Below, piece by piece: positions 61,459 to 64,000 of a stretch of DNA of 64,000 bases (positions are counted from its first letter, which is position 1; every line of letters starts with the position of its first letter). Made by a program: the position numbers and the translations under genes. This DNA is from Novibacillus thermophilus (lineage in GTDB: Bacteria > Bacillota > Bacilli > Thermoactinomycetales > Novibacillaceae), in the NCBI RefSeq assembly GCF_002005165.1, contig NZ_CP019699.1, forward strand, positions 1 to 64,000, written 5' to 3'. The notes below the pieces were generated by a model. It was not told the origin of the DNA. It made no database searches and was given only the letters and a program-made list of their open reading frames with translations.

Positions 61459-63936
61459 ATGAAAATCATCCCGTTACGTCAAAGTTTACACGAGCGATGG
61501 AGGCAGTTGGACTCACAGCTGTCCGTGAGGCGAACGTTCCGGCAGCTTCAGAACCTCGTCGTGGGGAGGTGGAATATTCTGCTGCTGTTGATGGGGTTTT
61601 TGCTGGGACGAGCTGTCTTGCTGGAGCAAGTGTCTCCGTTTGCGCTGCCTTTTTTGGCCGTCGTCTATCACTTAAAGCGAGATCGATGGGCAGCCGTCGC
61701 CGTTGCACTTCTAATCGGTCAGAGCACGACGCCCAACGGACAAGCTGTCTGGATGTTGGCGACCTTTCTCTTGTACATTGTATTGCAGAAAGGAGCGGAT
61801 CGGTGGCTTAAACGTGATCTGAACTACACCCCCCTCATTGTGTTGACCACACTGCTCCTGACGCAAGGAATCCGTTTGGGAGCAGGGGGTTGGTCGCTGT
61901 ACGGCGGCATGTTGGCCCTGATTGAAATGGTGCTCAGCGTATTGCTCACCTTCATATTCGTCCAGTCACTTCCTGTCTTTACAAGCCGCAAGCGGCGCAA
62001 TGTCTCTCTCAAAGGGGAAGAATTAGTCTGTCTGGCCATTCTGCTGGCGTCGGTCATGACAGGAATGGTTGGATGGACGTACGGTGACATGTCGGTTGAG
62101 CACATTTTTTCCCGCTATGTTATTTTACTGTTTGCGCTGGTTGGGGGCGGGATGCTCGGAACGACCGTGGGGGTTGTAACCGGGATGATCCTCAGCCTGT
62201 CGAATCAGCAGGCAGTGTTGGAAATCAGTTTGCTCGCCTTTTCCGGACTGCTGGCAGGACTATTTCGAGAGGGGAAAAAATGGGGTGTTGCGACGGGATT
62301 CTTGATCGGAACGTCGATTCTCGCCCTCTACACCAGTCCTTCCGTCGGCCTGTGGACGTCACTGCAGGAATCGCTTGCGGCCGTTCTATTGTTACTGCTC
62401 ACCCCTGCAGCGCTGACGACAGCCCTCGCCCGGTTTGTTCCAGGAACGAACGAAAATGAGCGCAGTCAGCAGGAGTATTCCCGGCGTGTCCGAGACATGA
62501 CAGCGAAAAAAGTAGAGCAGTTTTCTCATGTGTTTTCTCAATTGTCCCGCAGTTTTTCTTCGCATTTTCAGCACCCGGAACAAGAGGAGGAGTACTTGCA
62601 GCGCTTTGTCACGGAACTGTCGGATTCGGTGTGTGCGGGCTGCCGAAAATATGAGGAGTGTTGGGGGACAAAGTTTTACCAGACGTACAACGGAATAACG
62701 GATTTGGTGGCTTTAGTGGAACTTGCCGACAACAAAGGAAAAATACAAACTCCCCGCTCGTGGAAGGACCACTGTGTCAAAAGTAAAGACATGGTGGCGC
62801 TCATTCGCGACAAGTATGAGACGTATCAGCGCGACTTAGCCTGGCAAGAGCGCCTCAGAGAGACGCAACAGATCGTCTCAGAACAGCTATCCGGCATGTC
62901 AAAAGTGATGATGGATTGGGCTTTCGACATCCGCCGGGAAACCCAAGTGTTAACGACGCAAGAAGAACAAATTCAACAGGCGTTGGAAGATCTCGGATTG
63001 TCAATTCACCGTGTAGACGTGATGAGTCTCGAGGAAGGGAATGTCGAAATAGAAGTGACGTTACCCCACGACGACGACTTGGAAAGCTGCCGCAAAATCA
63101 TCGCCCCGCTCTTGACAGACATCGTCGGCGAGCACATAACCGTTTACGAGAAAGAAGGGCCGTTGAGTGAAAACGGCGGATTGACGACTATTACATTCGG
63201 TTCAGCTCAAAATTACGAAGTGAAGGCAGGGGTGGCCAAAGCTGCCAAAGGCGGGCGATGGTTGTCAGGAGACAGTTACAGTTACACGAATCTGGGAACG
63301 GGCAAGTACGCCGTTGCCATCAGTGACGGTATGGGAAATGGACCCCGGGCACAAGAAGAGAGTCAGGCGGCGTTAAAAATGTTGGAGCAGTTGTTGCTGG
63401 CGGGGATGGAAGAACTGACGGCGGTCAAGACGGTGAATGCCATTCTCGGCATGCGGAAGACCGATGAAGTGTACGCAACCGTCGACTTGGCGTTAGTCGA
63501 CCTCGACACTGCGCGGACGACCTTTTTGAAAATAGGGTCGACTCCCAGCTTTATTAAACGTGGAAACGATGTGATCCCCGTGACAGCAAGCAATTTGCCC
63601 ATCGGCATTTTGGAAGATATTGACGTCGACACTGTGACCGAACGCCTGATGCCAGGCGATATGTTAATCATGATGACAGATGGCGTGTTTGATGCGCCAC
63701 GGCAGGCCGCAAATAAAGAAGCGTGGATGAAGCGGGCGATACACGAAATTCGCATACGGGATCCGCAAGCGTTCGCCGACCTTCTGTTAGAAAAAGTTGT
63801 CCGCGAACGGGGGGGTCACATTGATGACGACATGACTGTTGTCGTGACGAAAGTCGACCACTCCATTCCTAACTGGGCGACCATATCCATTCCTGGCATG
63901 CCACGGATCAGACGAAAGGAGGCGCTTTCAAATTGA
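61459..63936 (+). CDS. spoIIE: Stage II sporulation protein E, serine phosphatase
   Basis: 825 residues from ATG 61459 (AAAGGAG 8 nt upstream), matching MKIIPLRQS. About ten transmembrane helices occupy residues 40-320. A central FtsZ-interaction region (about 330-570) follows, including a cysteine cluster (CAGCRKYEEC). The PP2C domain fills the C-terminus (about 590-815), with metal-site motifs SGDSYSY, AISDGMGNGPRA, MMTDGVFDAP and DDDMTVVV. SpoIIE dephosphorylates SpoIIAA to free sigma-F after asymmetric division. The 64 bases after it show no complete gene. Confidence 0.97.
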   Translation: MKIIPLRQSLHERWRQLDSQLSVRRTFRQLQNLVVGRWNILLLLMGFLLGRAVLLEQVSPFALPFLAVVYHLKRDRWAAVAVALLIGQSTTPNGQAVWMLATFLLYIVLQKGADRWLKRDLNYTPLIVLTTLLLTQGIRLGAGGWSLYGGMLALIEMVLSVLLTFIFVQSLPVFTSRKRRNVSLKGEELVCLAILLASVMTGMVGWTYGDMSVEHIFSRYVILLFALVGGGMLGTTVGVVTGMILSLSNQQAVLEISLLAFSGLLAGLFREGKKWGVATGFLIGTSILALYTSPSVGLWTSLQESLAAVLLLLLTPAALTTALARFVPGTNENERSQQEYSRRVRDMTAKKVEQFSHVFSQLSRSFSSHFQHPEQEEEYLQRFVTELSDSVCAGCRKYEECWGTKFYQTYNGITDLVALVELADNKGKIQTPRSWKDHCVKSKDMVALIRDKYETYQRDLAWQERLRETQQIVSEQLSGMSKVMMDWAFDIRRETQVLTTQEEQIQQALEDLGLSIHRVDVMSLEEGNVEIEVTLPHDDDLESCRKIIAPLLTDIVGEHITVYEKEGPLSENGGLTTITFGSAQNYEVKAGVAKAAKGGRWLSGDSYSYTNLGTGKYAVAISDGMGNGPRAQEESQAALKMLEQLLLAGMEELTAVKTVNAILGMRKTDEVYATVDLALVDLDTARTTFLKIGSTPSFIKRGNDVIPVTASNLPIGILEDIDVDTVTERLMPGDMLIMMTDGVFDAPRQAANKEAWMKRAIHEIRIRDPQAFADLLLEKVVRERGGHIDDDMTVVVTKVDHSIPNWATISIPGMPRIRRKEALSN

Positions 63937-64000
63937 GGGTGGACTAATCCCGCCGACAGTACCAGTCAAAAGAAAAAATCGAATGACCGACGTCATTCCA

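Overview
The window is about 64 kb of the origin-proximal chromosome of an endospore-forming Firmicute of the order Bacillales. The gene order follows the Bacillus subtilis dnaN-to-spoIIE backbone almost gene for gene, and sporulation genes (bofA, csfB, abrB, sspF, spoVG, fin, spoVT, yabP, yabQ, spoIIE) are spread through it. Base composition looks close to half G+C. A Thermoactinomycetaceae or Paenibacillaceae-like lineage is a guess; the complete 16S gene at 23548-25110 would settle it. I see no prophage, insertion sequence, integron, CRISPR array or defence island.

Layout. 1-7.4 kb: right part of oriC (degenerate DnaA boxes), then dnaN-yaaA-recF-remB-gyrB-gyrA. 7.4-9.1 kb: a two-gene type III polyketide cassette (bcsA, ypbQ). 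9.1-11.6 kb: minus-strand LysM/GH18 spore-lytic enzyme and yaaC. 11.6-16.1 kb: guaB, dacA, T-box-controlled serS. 16.1-19.9 kb: tRNA-Ser(UGA), tRNA-Arg(CCU), doxX, tadA, tRNA-Ser(CGA), SRP RNA, and a cytosolic PAS histidine kinase without an adjacent regulator. 20-23.3 kb: dnaX-ebfC-recR-yaaL-bofA. 23.3-28.5 kb: a complete 16S-23S-5S operon with two promoters and no spacer tRNA. 28.6-35.9 kb: csfB, an Orn/Lys/Arg decarboxylase, tmk-darA-yaaR-holB-ricT-yabA, trmN6-yazA-rsmI. 36-41.6 kb: abrB (minus) divergent from T-box metS, then tatD, rnmV, rsmA and a YkuK-like gene. 41.6-49.3 kb: veg, sspF (58 codons), ispE, purR, ridA, spoVG, glmU-prs, ctc, pth, fin. 49.3-64 kb: mfd, a PrsA-type lipoprotein, spoVT, yabM, yabN, hup, rqcP-yabP-yabQ-divIC, yabR, two Met tRNAs, a DUF402 gene and spoIIE.

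How the genes work together. The region combines replication (clamp, clamp loader dnaX/holB, gyrase, YabA), recombination and repair (RecF, RecR, Mfd), translation (tRNAs, rRNAs, SerRS, MetRS, Pth, RsmA, RsmI, RnmV, RqcP, TadA), precursor supply (GuaB, Tmk, Prs, GlmU, IspE) and sporulation control. Sporulation promoters can be read directly from the sequence: a sigma-H type promoter at spoVG, a sigma-G type promoter at spoVT, a sigma-F/G-like promoter at csfB, and at spoIIE a sigma-A promoter with the unusual 21-bp spacer typical of Spo0A-activated promoters.

Caveats. Four conserved genes (gyrB, yaaC, guaB, yabM) are each broken by what looks like one missing base in a homopolymer run. The shared signature, and the fact that gyrB is essential, point to sequencing undercalls rather than real pseudogenes. 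I found no convincing undescribed multi-gene system. The best leads are regulatory or structural: an inverted repeat around the yaaL -10 box, a 16-bp palindrome between rqcP and yabP, an expanded hairpin in 23S rRNA, a possible AUA start at rnmV, natural Ala83 in GyrA, and the orphan kinase.
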